From a virus: a stretch of DNA of 55,619 nt. The stretch is from the IMG/VR virus record IMGVR_UViG_3300042305_001248, positions 1 through 55,619 of that record; one strand, given 5' to 3'. The stretch's first letter is position 1, and every line of letters starts with the position of its first letter. The position numbers and the translations under genes are program-made. Below are positions 1-6,827 of the stretch, piece by piece. The notes under the pieces are model-generated. The model saw only the letters and a program-made list of their open reading frames with translations, was not told the origin of the DNA and did not search any database.

Positions 1-26
1 CCGCCTTCGCCACCGCCGCATCCCGC
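1..26. repeat. Left copy of 26-bp terminal direct repeat
   Basis: The first 26 bases are identical to the last 26 (55594-55619). An open reading frame continues uninterrupted across the join. This is what an assembler leaves at the ends of a circular or circularly permuted molecule, so the unique length is about 55,593 bp. A true short packaging repeat is less likely because the join lies inside a gene. Confidence 0.9.
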
Positions 27-583
27 TCTGCTACGCGAGCGCGTACTGCGTGATGCGCCGTATCGGGATCTTCGTTTCCACAAGCCTGCGCGATTAGGAT
101 GAAGTGAGCTTTCAGCCGCTCGACCTCAGCCCGCGCCTCGTCGCGCTCGCGCTCGGCGTGTGCGAGCGCCTTCTGCGCCGTCTCAAGTAGCGCCTCGTGT
201 TCCCGTTCACGGCGGGCAACCTCGGCCCGCGCCTCGTCGCGCTCGGTATGCAGCCGCTCGACCTCGGCCCGTAATCCTTCGATTTCGTCCCTGAGATTCT
301 GAATCTCGGCGGCGCTTCGCTCGGCGACTGAGTCTACATCCGCAGGTCCGTGCGCGCCGACCTCTGCGATGAGCACCTGACAAGCTCGACGGGCGCGATG
401 CCGAGCCTCGTCGCGCTCGCCCCGCAGCCGCTCGACCTCGGCTCTCGCCTCGTCGCGCTCCTCCAGCGTCCGCAGTACGTCAGCGAGCCCGCAGACATGT
501 TCCTGACCGCGCGCGTGCCGCTGCCGCATGGCCTCGACCCAGCGGGCCTCGGCCTCCTTGTGGTGGTCGTAGGGCGTCACCAT
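1..583 (-). CDS. Coiled-coil protein, N-terminal part (gene crosses the origin)
   Basis: This is the 5' portion of a 424-aa protein that starts at ATG 583 and continues, after the 26-bp terminal overlap, to a TGA at 54902. I read the frame from 583 to base 1 and found no stop. A purine-rich GGAGGGCGAGGG precedes the ATG; a GTG at 580 overlapping the upstream stop is the alternative start. The protein is dominated by charged heptads with a repeated ERDEARAEVERL unit (around 120-160, 220-250, 260-290 and 420-470, plus one copy near 55490). A long dimeric coiled coil is therefore expected. The function is unknown. It is the last gene of the left operon and lies immediately upstream of the ParB-methyltransferase gene. 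Confidence 0.75.
   Translation of the reverse strand, partial: MVTPYDHHKEAEARWVEAMRQRHARGQEHVCGLADVLRTLEERDEARAEVERLRGERDEARHRARRACQVLIAEVGAHGPADVDSVAERSAAEIQNLRDEIEGLRAEVERLHTERDEARAEVARREREHEALLETAQKALAHAERERDEARAEVERLKAHFILIAQACGNEDPDTAHHAVRARVAERDAAVAKA
119..470 (-). repeat. Degenerate ~30-bp coding repeats (ERDEARAEVERL)
   Basis: The core ctcgacctcggcccgcgcct, followed by cgtcgcgctc, recurs in slightly altered form near 120, 221, 258 and 428, and once more near 55485 across the join. On the minus strand each copy encodes ERDEARAEVERL or a close variant. The copies are in frame, so they are protein-level heptad expansions rather than a regulatory repeat. Confidence 0.7.
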
Positions 584-813
584 TCCCTCGCCCTCCACGC
601 GCTCCAGTCGGCTCCGCGTCCCTCGCCGTCGTCGTCCTCGTCGCCGTAGTAGTCGGGCTCGCTCGGTTCGCTGCGCGAGCGTCCCGATCCGCCGCACGAA
701 CGGCAAACCATCGGCGGATCGCCGCCGCCAGAACCGCCGCACGACGCGCAGTCGTCGTAGGCGCAGTCGTCGTCCTCGGTCTCCTCGACCTCCTCGAAGT
801 CGTCGGGGCTCAC
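577..813 (-). CDS. Small DnaJ-type zinc-finger-like protein
   Basis: The product is 78 aa. Two CxxCGGSG motifs (Cys22/25 and Cys37/40) match the CxxCxGxG zinc-binding repeat of DnaJ-type cysteine-rich domains, here as a single two-motif knuckle without a J-domain. The flanks are strongly acidic (EEVEETEDDD near the N-terminus, DEDDDGEG near residue 60). It starts with GTG at 813 in a GTGA overlap with the upstream stop, so translation is probably coupled. It may bind another protein as a zinc scaffold. The partner and role are unknown. Confidence 0.65.
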   Translation of the reverse strand: MSPDDFEEVEETEDDDCAYDDCASCGGSGGGDPPMVCRSCGGSGRSRSEPSEPDYYGDEDDDGEGRGADWSAWRAREW

Positions 814-989
814 GATCGGCCCTCCAGTCGGCGAGCGAGGCGCACCGCGTCCTCGTAGGTCCAGACGTAGGCGAGGACGCCGTAGCGCCCAGGCTCGCCC
901 GTAGGGCCGGTGACGTAGGCTCCCCGCGTCGTGCCGAACCGCTGCCCCTCGACGGCGACGTAGCGCCCGATCCTCTCGATCCGTCCCAT
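810..989 (-). CDS. Small hypothetical protein
   Basis: The product is about 59 aa and starts MGRIERIG. I chose ATG 989 over an upstream in-frame start at 1028 because an AAGGAG Shine-Dalgarno lies just before it, preceded by the GACGCC-GAAG-GGCGTC leader hairpin (1007-1022) that would otherwise be coding. The sequence suggests a small beta-rich domain followed by an amphipathic helix. I do not recognise the family. It overlaps the next gene by a GTGA junction. Confidence 0.6.
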   Translation of the reverse strand: MGRIERIGRYVAVEGQRFGTTRGAYVTGPTGEPGRYGVLAYVWTYEDAVRLARRLEGRS

Positions 990-1006
990 GCTCTCCTTGC
1001 CTCTCT

Positions 1007-1022
1007 GACGCCCTTCGGCGTC
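1007..1022 (-). promoter_or_regulatory. Leader stem-loop before the Shine-Dalgarno (family member)
   Basis: The stem GACGCC/GGCGTC (6 bp) with a GAAG loop ends about 8 nt before GGCAAGGAGAGC and ATG 989. It is one of nine similarly placed leader hairpins in the replication region. Confidence 0.6.
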
Positions 1023-1024
1023 GG

Positions 1025-1357
1025 TCACTCTTCGTCCGCTGCCAGCTCTCGGAGGACGCGACGACCTCGGCGAACCGCGTCGTCGAGCCTCTGCTCGTCG
1101 TCGTCCTCGACCGCGTCGAGGATCTCCGCGAGAGCCAGGACGGGATCCGTCTCAGGCTCCAGAGCGAGGCGGTAGTAGCCGAGGACGCGCACCGCTGCCT
1201 CCAGGGCCTTCGCCTCGCTGATGTCGAACGAGCGCACGCGCTCGTTCCGCGGCTCCTTGATCCGCTCTCGGAGGTGCTCCAGGCGGCGCTCCAGGTTCGC
1301 GATGTGCGCCCCGACGCGCTCGATCCTCGGGGCCGACTCTGCGGTGCTGACGGTCAT
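1025..1357 (-). CDS. Hypothetical helical protein
   Basis: The product is 110 aa, starting MTVSTAES at ATG 1357, which overlaps the upstream stop as ATGA. An upstream in-frame extension to 1483 is arginine-rich shadow sequence and was dropped. Residues 12-35 (ANLERRLEHLRERIKE) look like a coiled coil, and the remainder is charged and helical with an acidic stretch (EDDDEQ). No family was recognised. It sits in a run of small translationally coupled genes. Confidence 0.65.
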   Translation of the reverse strand: MTVSTAESAPRIERVGAHIANLERRLEHLRERIKEPRNERVRSFDISEAKALEAAVRVLGYYRLALEPETDPVLALAEILDAVEDDDEQRLDDAVRRGRRVLRELAADEE

Positions 1358-1683
1358 CGTCGCTCGTCCTCGTCTGCCCTCTCGGGCCTCGGCGCAGCGT
1401 AGCACGCTCGGAGCTGCTGGACCGCCTGGAAGAGCCCCGCGTAGGCGGGACCGACGCCCTCGATCGCTGCCGCAGCCGACCACGGCTCCTGGCTCTCCCG
1501 GTAGCGGGCGAACGCCTCGACGACCTCTCGGGCTCGGTCGAGCAGCTCCGCGTCCGCGAGGGTCATCGTCGAGCCGAAGCGACCGCTCCGGAGCAGCTCC
1601 GCGAGCGACTCGTGCGAGAGCGCGACCGTCAGCCGCGGACCCGCCGAGGTCTGCTCCGCACCCACCAGCGTAACGCGGATCAT
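1354..1683 (-). CDS. Hypothetical protein
   Basis: The product is 109 aa, starting MIRVTLVGAEQ at ATG 1683 in an ATGA overlap with the preceding gene. The N-terminus looks like a short beta segment, followed by helices and an acidic, arginine-rich C-terminus (PERADEDERR). The longer frame to 1818 is Arg/Gly-rich and overlaps a better gene, so it was rejected. The function is unknown. Confidence 0.65.
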   Translation of the reverse strand: MIRVTLVGAEQTSAGPRLTVALSHESLAELLRSGRFGSTMTLADAELLDRAREVVEAFARYRESQEPWSAAAAIEGVGPAYAGLFQAVQQLRACYAAPRPERADEDERR

Positions 1684-1925
1684 TCGCCGTGCTCCTCTCG
1701 CTCTTCGCCCGCGGCCTTCGCCGCTCGACGCAGAGCGGTCGCGAGCGCGAGCGCGTCCTCCGGATCGAGGTCCAGACGCTTCGTCACGCGGTCGCCGCCG
1801 TTCGGACCGACCTCCCAAAGCTCCAGGACGACCTCGACGAGCGCGAGCCGCGTCGAGGGCGCGACGGTGATCGACGCGCAGGCGTCCGAGTCGATGACCT
1901 CGACCAGCCTCCGAGCGACGCTCAC
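1680..1925 (-). CDS. Small hypothetical protein
   Basis: The product is 81 aa, starting with GTG 1925 in a GTGA overlap with the HNH gene. The predicted pattern is two or three beta strands (SITVAPSTRLALVEVVLELWEV) followed by a helix (PEDALALATALRRAAKA). The long in-frame extension to 2342 is Arg/Pro-rich and overlaps the HNH gene, so it is not credible. No family was recognised. Confidence 0.6.
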   Translation of the reverse strand: MSVARRLVEVIDSDACASITVAPSTRLALVEVVLELWEVGPNGGDRVTKRLDLDPEDALALATALRRAAKAAGEEREEHGE

Positions 1926-2227
1926 GACGACGCCTCCAGGGCTTCGATCAGGAGGTCCACCTGAGCGCGGAGGAACAGCTCGATCGTCTCCGAGCGAGGA
2001 AACGGAGAGCACGAGCCCTGCGAGTGCCATCGTTGGTGGCAGAGGCGGCAGAGCGGGACCGTCTGGTAGTCGTCGCATTTCTGCCCGACCCCTCGGCGAC
2101 CGAAGTGGTGCGCCTCGCTCGGAGGCGGCGCGTAGCAGACGCAGCACGCCTTCTCGCGCACCCTCCGGAGGTGCTCGGGCCTCTGCTCCGGGGCCTTCGG
2201 CTTCGGGACTGCTCGTAGATGACTCAC
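1922..2227 (-). CDS. Ref-like HNH/zinc nuclease domain protein
   Basis: The product is 101 aa. Cys28/Cys31, the SEAHH motif at 37-41, and PLCRLCHQRWH at 58-68 (Cys60, Cys63, His64, His68) form the treble-clef HNH pattern of phage recombination-enhancement (Ref-like) nucleases. In that family the central histidine cuts DNA and the Cys/His set binds zinc. It lies two genes downstream of RusA, which fits a role in recombination or branch processing. GTG 2227 overlaps the upstream stop as GTGA. A specific Ref assignment is tentative; an HNH endonuclease is safer. Confidence 0.75.
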   Translation of the reverse strand: MSHLRAVPKPKAPEQRPEHLRRVREKACCVCYAPPPSEAHHFGRRGVGQKCDDYQTVPLCRLCHQRWHSQGSCSPFPRSETIELFLRAQVDLLIEALEASS

Positions 2228-2535
2228 GCTTCCTCGTCCTCTCTGGCGTACTCGATCGCCTGATCGACCATCTCGTGATCCGTGCCTTCGGCGACATGCA
2301 TCCGGCGATGGACCGCCGTGATGCCCGCGGCTCGGGCCTCATCCATCACCGTCGCGAGGACCTCGACGTCGCGCTCCAGGTCGGCGTGGAACCGCTCCAG
2401 GGCCAGTTCCTGCTCCTCGGTCCTCGACGAGAAGAGGTCCCGGCCTCCGACTCGGGACAGGACGCGGAGGTAGATGTGTCTCGTGATTCTGTAGAGCGTC
2501 GCCTCGCGGCGGGCTCGGGGCGAGAGCGGCTGCAT
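2224..2535 (-). CDS. Hypothetical helical protein overlapping RusA
   Basis: The product is 103 aa, starting with ATG 2535 (MQPLSPRARREATL). It is charged and helical throughout (EEQELALERFHADLERDVEV, HEMVDQAIEYAREDEEA). Its first 197 nt lie inside the RusA reading frame in another phase, an unusually long overlap. An internal ATG at MDEARAAG would shorten the overlap, but the N-terminal sequence looks like genuine coding. No family was recognised. Confidence 0.6.
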   Translation of the reverse strand: MQPLSPRARREATLYRITRHIYLRVLSRVGGRDLFSSRTEEQELALERFHADLERDVEVLATVMDEARAAGITAVHRRMHVAEGTDHEMVDQAIEYAREDEEA

Positions 2536-2914
2536 GGAGTACCTCTACGGCTACCTCGACCCGCGGGCGAGCGCGGTCGAGCTGCGTCCTCGTGATCGCG
2601 AGCGACCATACCTGCGAGTCGTCGTCCCACGCGATGCCGTTCAGCGCATCGCTGACGGTCTTCGCGACGTTGTCGAGGTCGAAGCGCCTCGCGGAGCCGG
2701 GGACGATCAGCAGCTCCAGGAGGAAGCGCCCGCTCGTCCTCGGCCAGCCATGGTGCCCGTATCCCGCTCGACCGAGAGCCGCGATCGCTTCCCAGCGCAC
2801 GCGCTTCTCGTAGGAGCTGGTGGGCTCGGGCGTGTAGAATCTCCCGCCCGCGCCTCGACGAGCCCGCTGCTTCGGCTGCGGGTGCCCAGCGACGATCCAG
2901 GAGATCCTGCTCAC
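2339..2914 (-). CDS. rusA: RusA-like Holliday junction resolvase
   Basis: This is a Mg-dependent resolvase of four-way junctions, acting as a dimer. From GTG 2914 (GTGA overlap with the upstream stop) the product is about 191 aa. The RusA signature is complete: RFDLDN at 77-82 with Asp79/Asp81, Lys85, SDALNG at 88-93 with Asp89, then WDDDSQV near 96-102. The family usually ends around 120-150 aa. The last ~60 residues here are Pro/Arg/Gly-rich and overlap the next gene, so they may be a read-through tail or follow an indel. It fits with the Cas4-like nuclease, the Sak4-like ATPase and the SSB in a recombination set. Confidence 0.88.
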   Translation of the reverse strand: MSRISWIVAGHPQPKQRARRGAGGRFYTPEPTSSYEKRVRWEAIAALGRAGYGHHGWPRTSGRFLLELLIVPGSARRFDLDNVAKTVSDALNGIAWDDDSQVWSLAITRTQLDRARPRVEVAVEVLHAAALAPSPPRGDALQNHETHLPPRPVPSRRPGPLLVEDRGAGTGPGAVPRRPGARRRGPRDGDG

Positions 2915-3555
2915 CACTCGCGCTCCGGAGGCAGCCGAGCGTCGGCCGCGATCGCCTCGCCGAGAGAGACGGGACCGCTCTCGCGGCTCGGAGCCGCCCT
3001 GCGTCCCGAGCGCGGGAGGACGTCGAGCTTCGCGAGCCGCGCCGCGAACTCTCGGCGCTCGACGTAGCCCTGCGGGGCCGGGACGTTGCAGCCCCACTCG
3101 TCGGACAGGAACGCGAGGACCTCGTCGCGCAGGGCCTCGACGCGAGCGTCGCCGCCGACCGCGTCGAGGATGCGCTGGTAGTCGTCCACGACCGAGAGCA
3201 GGACGAGGACGCGCACCGCTCCCTCGCTCTCGGCGAGCCACACGGCGTAGCGCCAGCTCCCGAAGCTCGACGCGAGCTGCCGGTCCTCCTCGGAGGCGCG
3301 GTTGCGCCGCGCCCAGCGGAGCGCGGAGATCAGCTCGTCGTCGCTCGCCGGGAACTCGGGCGGGCGCTCGGGGACCTCGGGCCGACACCACGATCTGTGC
3401 ATCCCGAGGCGCACCGCCTCGGCGCTCGCGAAGCGGACCATCTGCGCCTCGTCGGGCTTGAGGTCGCCGTTCATCAGCCGCTGCATGTCGCGGATCAGCG
3501 CCTGCTCACGAGCCCTTGCCGGTGCGGAGGGCTCGAAGGATCCGGTTGTATTCAC
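2911..3555 (-). CDS. Hypothetical protein
   Basis: The product is 214 aa from GTG 3555. The start is supported by AAAGGAAGG about 10 nt upstream, even though it overlaps the previous gene by 50 nt. The sequence is mostly helical with two tryptophan-containing segments (SWCRP near 55, FGSWRYAVWLAE near 100) and an Arg/Pro-rich C-terminus. No family was recognised. It sits between the replisome-organiser-like gene and RusA, so a replication or recombination role is possible. Confidence 0.6.
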   Translation of the reverse strand: MNTTGSFEPSAPARAREQALIRDMQRLMNGDLKPDEAQMVRFASAEAVRLGMHRSWCRPEVPERPPEFPASDDELISALRWARRNRASEEDRQLASSFGSWRYAVWLAESEGAVRVLVLLSVVDDYQRILDAVGGDARVEALRDEVLAFLSDEWGCNVPAPQGYVERREFAARLAKLDVLPRSGRRAAPSRESGPVSLGEAIAADARLPPEREW

Positions 3556-4081
3556 TTGTGTTGCCTTCCTTTAGGTGTCGTTCTGCCTGCGCTCGAAGAG
3601 CGCGCTGTCGTTCGTCGGCCTGCTCGGCAGGCGTACTCGCGGGCGTCGGTCGCGCTCCTCCAGCGAGGGCCGCGAACCGCTCGACGCGGCTGCCGGTGCG
3701 ACAGATCATTTCGAGGTCATCGTAGACCGTGCCCGCGTCGTTCTGGCCCGAGTGGAACTCCGAGCCCAGGCAGCCGTCGATCGCGGCGCGGATCTCCGCC
3801 TCCGAGTAGCCCTGCCGCAGACGCGCCAGGACGCGAGACGCACGCTCTGGAGTCAGTCGCGCCTTCGGCTTCGAGGCCCTGCGCTGCCAGTAGTCGAAGA
3901 TCCGCTGGACGACCTCGCGATGCCCCTCGACGGGAGCCTCCGCGGGCTCGGAGACGAGCGCGAGCTGCGCGCCTCCCTGGAGGCGAGCGACGAAGGCCGA
4001 GAGGTCGGCGAGGACGTCCTCTCCGCGGGCGTACCGCGCCGCGATCGTGAGCAGCTCTGCGAGGGTCTCCGAGCGGTCCAT
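3506..4081 (-). CDS. Replisome-organiser-like protein (phage C-terminal replication domain)
   Basis: The product is 191 aa from ATG 4081. Residues 57-138 (REVVQRIFDYWQRR, then RLTPERASRVLARLRQGYSE, then YDDLEMICRTGSRVERF) match the layout of the conserved C-terminal domain of phage replication proteins of the TIGR02220/Phg_2220_C type. Those proteins act as origin binders or helicase loaders. The usual N-terminal winged-helix domain is not obvious. The region upstream to 4291 is Arg-rich and excluded. A leader hairpin at 4095-4110 lies just before the start. This is the closest thing to a replication initiator in the genome. Confidence 0.6.
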   Translation of the reverse strand: MDRSETLAELLTIAARYARGEDVLADLSAFVARLQGGAQLALVSEPAEAPVEGHREVVQRIFDYWQRRASKPKARLTPERASRVLARLRQGYSEAEIRAAIDGCLGSEFHSGQNDAGTVYDDLEMICRTGSRVERFAALAGGARPTPASTPAEQADERQRALRAQAERHLKEGNTSEYNRILRALRTGKGS

Positions 4082-4094
4082 GTGCCTCCGAGGG

Positions 4095-4110
4095 GCTCGT
4101 CTCTCCGAGC
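4095..4110 (-). promoter_or_regulatory. Leader stem-loop GCTCG-n6-CGAGC
   Basis: A 5-bp stem with a GAGAGA loop lies 13 nt before ATG 4081. The same loop with a swapped closing pair (CCTCG/CGAGG) recurs at 39376-39391 before the scaffold gene. Confidence 0.5.
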
Positions 4111-4146
4111 TGCCACGCCTAGCAGGACCGGCGTTCGTCGATGGGA

Positions 4147-4677
4147 TCAGAACGGGATGTCGTCGTCGTCGCGCTGCTGGCTCGTCCCGCGCTTCTGCGG
4201 CTTCGCGTCGCCCATCGCCTCGGCCTCCTGCTGGTCGAGCACCCAGGCGTCCATCGTCCGCCGCTCCGCGGGCGAGACCTGGGCGAAGCACCGCTCCAGG
4301 TCCGTGTTCGTGTAGCCGTTCGACTCGCGGACCGAGACCTTCGCCTTGAACGGCTTTCCGAGGAAGGCTCGACGCACCGCCTCGTCGCTGTTGAGGTCGA
4401 AGGGCCGATCCTGCCCGATCGCGGCGCAGTAGACCGAGAGGCGACCGGCGACACCCGCCTTCGAGACGTCGAGCGAGACGTTCGCGAAGAACGTCTGCCC
4501 GCTCCTCGGACCGTGGATCACCTCGTACTTGGCGCGGAGGTAGGCCGCGCCGCTCTTCGCCGTGCGGCGCTCGAACCAGCGCATCGCGAGGAGGTACTCG
4601 CCCGCGGGGATGCCGCCGCCGTCATCGCGGCGGTCGCCGCTTCCGTTGCCGTGCTTGCTGGGATCGAACAGGGACAT
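4147..4677 (-). CDS. ssDNA-binding (DUF669-like) protein
   Basis: The product is 176 aa. Residues 20-130 follow the DUF669 pattern (PAGEYLLAMRWFERRTAKSG, then a beta-rich stretch around GQTFFANVSLD). The C-terminus ends DDDDIPF, the acidic tip by which bacterial SSBs recruit partners. It probably coats recombination intermediates. It starts 3 nt after the Sak4-like ATPase gene, the usual pairing of annealase and SSB in phages. The SSB role is inferred from tail and context; the fold was not tested. Confidence 0.75.
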   Translation of the reverse strand: MSLFDPSKHGNGSGDRRDDGGGIPAGEYLLAMRWFERRTAKSGAAYLRAKYEVIHGPRSGQTFFANVSLDVSKAGVAGRLSVYCAAIGQDRPFDLNSDEAVRRAFLGKPFKAKVSVRESNGYTNTDLERCFAQVSPAERRTMDAWVLDQQEAEAMGDAKPQKRGTSQQRDDDDIPF

Positions 4678-4680
4678 GGA

Positions 4681-5541
4681 TCACTTGCCTTCCTGCGCCG
4701 TCGAGGCGCTCTTCTTCGGGGTGCTGGTGGGACTGGTGGAACCGGAGTGCGCCTCGCGGACGCGACGCACCCAGGAAGCGAAGTCGGGCTCCTCCAGATC
4801 GCGGAGCGGCCGGTAGGGCTTGAGCATGTAGTGCGAGGCCGCGACGGTGCGGACCTCGTAGGCGACCTGCCGCTGCCCGTCCTCGCCGCGGTCCTCGATG
4901 CGGCGCGAGGTGATGCCCACCACGTTGACGCAGCTCGCGAGGAACGAGGGGAGCGCCCGCATCGGGAGCGCGGGCTGGACGACGCGGCTCGCCTCGTCGC
5001 CCTCGCCGACGACGCGATCGTCCTGGAGCGAGAGGAAAACCACGTGCGTCGGGACGTCGCGGAAGGCGCGGATCAGCTTCTCGCTCCGGTCGCGCAGCGC
5101 GGCCCAATGCCGCTCGGTCCAGCGTTCCAGCCCGTCCTTCGCCTTCTCGGGAGGGGCCTCGCGGCGGACCTCGTTCTCCACCAGCTCGCAGGCGTCGGTC
5201 AGCGAGTCGATCACGACCGTCTCGGGCCACGCGCCCTCGTAGACGGTCGCGCTCTCGGAGCCGCGCTTCGCGGTGATCCGGAACGGCTGCGTGCGCGGCC
5301 CGTGGAGGGCCCGCACGACGTCGCGGTAGTCCTCCAGCGTCTCCATGTAGAGCGTCGGCGGGAGCGGCACGCCGCGGCGCACGGAGGCGCTGCGGACGGT
5401 CGCGAGACCCTGCCGCTCCGAGAGGAGGATCAGCGGCTTCGGGGCGCTGACGCCGATGTCCGTCTTTCCGGTTCCGGGTGGGCCGTAGATCGCGGCCTTG
5501 AGATAGCTCTCCGAGTCCGTGTCCGAGTCGATGCGCTTCAC
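4681..5541 (-). CDS. Sak4-like RecA-fold ATPase (AAA_24 type)
   Basis: The product is 286 aa from GTG 5541. Walker A is GPPGTGKT at 20-27 and Walker B is VVID at 109-112 (TVVIDSLTD). The arrangement matches the phage nucleotide-binding/AAA_24 proteins that include Sak4 single-strand-annealing recombinases. The neighbouring SSB-like and Cas4-like nuclease genes support recombination. The C-terminus is Ser/Thr/Lys-rich and probably disordered. It is preceded by a 7-bp leader hairpin and a candidate promoter (5585-5615). An alternative is a helicase-loader ATPase. Confidence 0.75.
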   Translation of the reverse strand: MKRIDSDTDSESYLKAAIYGPPGTGKTDIGVSAPKPLILLSERQGLATVRSASVRRGVPLPPTLYMETLEDYRDVVRALHGPRTQPFRITAKRGSESATVYEGAWPETVVIDSLTDACELVENEVRREAPPEKAKDGLERWTERHWAALRDRSEKLIRAFRDVPTHVVFLSLQDDRVVGEGDEASRVVQPALPMRALPSFLASCVNVVGITSRRIEDRGEDGQRQVAYEVRTVAASHYMLKPYRPLRDLEEPDFASWVRRVREAHSGSTSPTSTPKKSASTAQEGK

Positions 5542-5557
5542 GTTGTCTCTCCTTGCT

Positions 5558-5574
5558 GGTCGGCCTCGCCGACC
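5558..5574 (-). promoter_or_regulatory. Leader stem-loop before the Shine-Dalgarno (7-bp stem)
   Basis: The stem GGTCGGC/GCCGACC with a GAG loop is followed directly by AGCAAGGAGAG and GTG 5541. The stem sequence differs from the GCCGC/GCGGC members but stays fully paired, which argues for a selected RNA structure. Confidence 0.65.
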
Positions 5575-5584
5575 TTGGGCTGCG

Positions 5585-5615
5585 CCCTCGCCGAGTCTAC
5601 CACGACCGGCGAGGG
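5585..5615 (-). promoter_or_regulatory. Candidate promoter inside an inverted repeat
   Basis: An extended -10 TGGTAGACT (-10 hexamer at 5599-5594) lies between perfect 9-bp arms CCCTCGCCG (5585-5593) and CGGCGAGGG (5607-5615). The -35 at 16 nt spacing is poor (CTCGCT). It may be a repressor-controlled promoter for the ATPase/SSB genes. The inverted repeat is visible; promoter function is inferred. Confidence 0.4.
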
Positions 5616-5625
5616 AGCGAGCCGA

Positions 5626-5868
5626 TCATCTATCGATCGAGCGCCGCCACGCCTCGGCGTAGCTGACTCGGACTGCGCGGTCGTACTGACGCGCGAGCGA
5701 GGGTCCGAGGCGCTCCGGGACGAGCCCGTGCAGCCTCCAGGCGACCTCGGCCGGGGAAAGCTCCAGGACGTCCGCGTCGGCGTCCTGGAGGGCCTCCAGG
5801 GAGCAGCGCGACCGCTCCTCGCGGCAGAGCTGCTCCCCCAGGGCTCGGGCGACGGCGAGCCTCATCAC
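5626..5868 (-). CDS. Small hypothetical protein
   Basis: The product is 80 aa, starting GTG-ATG at 5868/5865 and overlapping the upstream stop. It is helical and charged; residues 35-75 (SPAEVAWRLHG, then DRAVRVSYAEAWRR) resemble the tail of the 174-aa protein at 6885-7409 (DEVLRAYAAAWREA). That may indicate a shared short helical motif. No family was recognised. Confidence 0.55.
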   Translation of the reverse strand: MMRLAVARALGEQLCREERSRCSLEALQDADADVLELSPAEVAWRLHGLVPERLGPSLARQYDRAVRVSYAEAWRRSIDR

Positions 5869-6794
5869 TCGCCCAGGATCGCGAGCCGCAGGGCGTCGCG
5901 GGCCTGCCCGATGGACGCGATCAGCTCGTCCCGCTTCGCCCCGAGGACGTCGGCGTAGGTCTCGACCTGGGCCGCGAGCTGCTCGTACCGCTCGCGGCGG
6001 ATCCCGATCGAGGCGTCGAGCTGCGCCTGCGTCTGCGCGTCCTCCGAGCCCGCCTCGGCCCGAGTCTTCGCCGCGAAGACCTCGACCTCGCGCCGCAGCG
6101 TGTCGAGCCGCGCCGAGAACGCCGTCGTCGCCGCCCTCGCGGCCTGCGCGAGGTGCTGGTGCGAGCCGGTCACCTGCCAGACCGAGAACTCGCTCTCGCC
6201 CTGCTCGCCCACCCAGCTCGCGAGCGTCTGGAGCTGCGCGAGCTTCTCTGCGGGGACGAAGTAGACGCCGCCCGCCTCGCCGCGCAGGTTCGTCGCGCAG
6301 AGGAGCGAGTCGGTACCCTTACCGTGCATCGCCCGCGAGAGGCACGCCGAGAGGTCCTCGGTGCCCGCGTAGGTCAGGATCTCCCCATACGCCTCCGCGA
6401 CCGCGAGGAGCGTCCCGTCGAGCTGATCCTCCAGCTCCAGAGCGCCGGTAGCCTTGCCGACCGCGATCCGGACCCGCTGGTCGTAGCGCACCGTTGCCGC
6501 GGTCTCGTCCTTCGTGCGGTCCGAGACCGCGTAGGTGACGCGCTCGGGCGTCTCGGAGACCTTGTCGAAGACGATCCCCGGCTTGCCGCGCCTGACGCGC
6601 TCGCACGCCCGCGTGAGGCACGCCGCGTAGCTCGGGTCGCGGGGCACCGCGTCGCCGAGCCCCATCGACTTGAACGCGGCGCGGAGCCCGTCGCGGGCGA
6701 CGAAGACGTCGCGAAGGGACCACATCGCGAGCGCGCCGACGATGTGCTCGCCATGTCCGCGTAGGACGGTCTGGATCTCCTGAGTCGGGGTCAT
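5865..6794 (-). CDS. Hypothetical protein with C-terminal coiled coil
   Basis: The product is 309 aa from ATG 6794. The N-terminal ~195 residues look globular (RDVFVARDGLRAAFKSMGLG near 30, GVYFVPAEKLAQLQTLASWV near 180). Residues 205-305 are a long charged coiled coil. It resembles uncharacterised phage proteins of the DUF6744 kind, but that assignment is from memory and weak. Its leader carries the GCCGC/GCGGC hairpin and AGCAAGGAGAG. No enzymatic motif was seen. Confidence 0.6.
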   Translation of the reverse strand: MTPTQEIQTVLRGHGEHIVGALAMWSLRDVFVARDGLRAAFKSMGLGDAVPRDPSYAACLTRACERVRRGKPGIVFDKVSETPERVTYAVSDRTKDETAATVRYDQRVRIAVGKATGALELEDQLDGTLLAVAEAYGEILTYAGTEDLSACLSRAMHGKGTDSLLCATNLRGEAGGVYFVPAEKLAQLQTLASWVGEQGESEFSVWQVTGSHQHLAQAARAATTAFSARLDTLRREVEVFAAKTRAEAGSEDAQTQAQLDASIGIRRERYEQLAAQVETYADVLGAKRDELIASIGQARDALRLAILGE

Positions 6795-6811
6795 TCTGCT
6801 CTCTCCTTGCT

Positions 6812-6827
6812 GCCGCCCTATCGCGGC
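6812..6827 (-). promoter_or_regulatory. Leader stem-loop GCCGC-n6-GCGGC
   Basis: A 5-bp stem is followed by AGCAAGGAGAGAGC and ATG 6794. It is a member of the leader-hairpin family. Confidence 0.6.

Noticed and set aside
1-26. Terminal repeat as packaging end
   Set aside because: Only 26 bp, located inside a continuous coding frame. Assembly circularisation is the simpler explanation.
1395-1410. TGCTACGCT near 1403 as another promoter
   Set aside because: It lies inside the 109-aa gene and can be explained by its Ala-Cys-Tyr-Ala codons; no -35 or leader structure accompanies it.
4141-5958. 605-aa plus-strand frame
   Set aside because: Antisense to the Sak4-like ATPase and SSB-like genes, with no Shine-Dalgarno and low-complexity composition.
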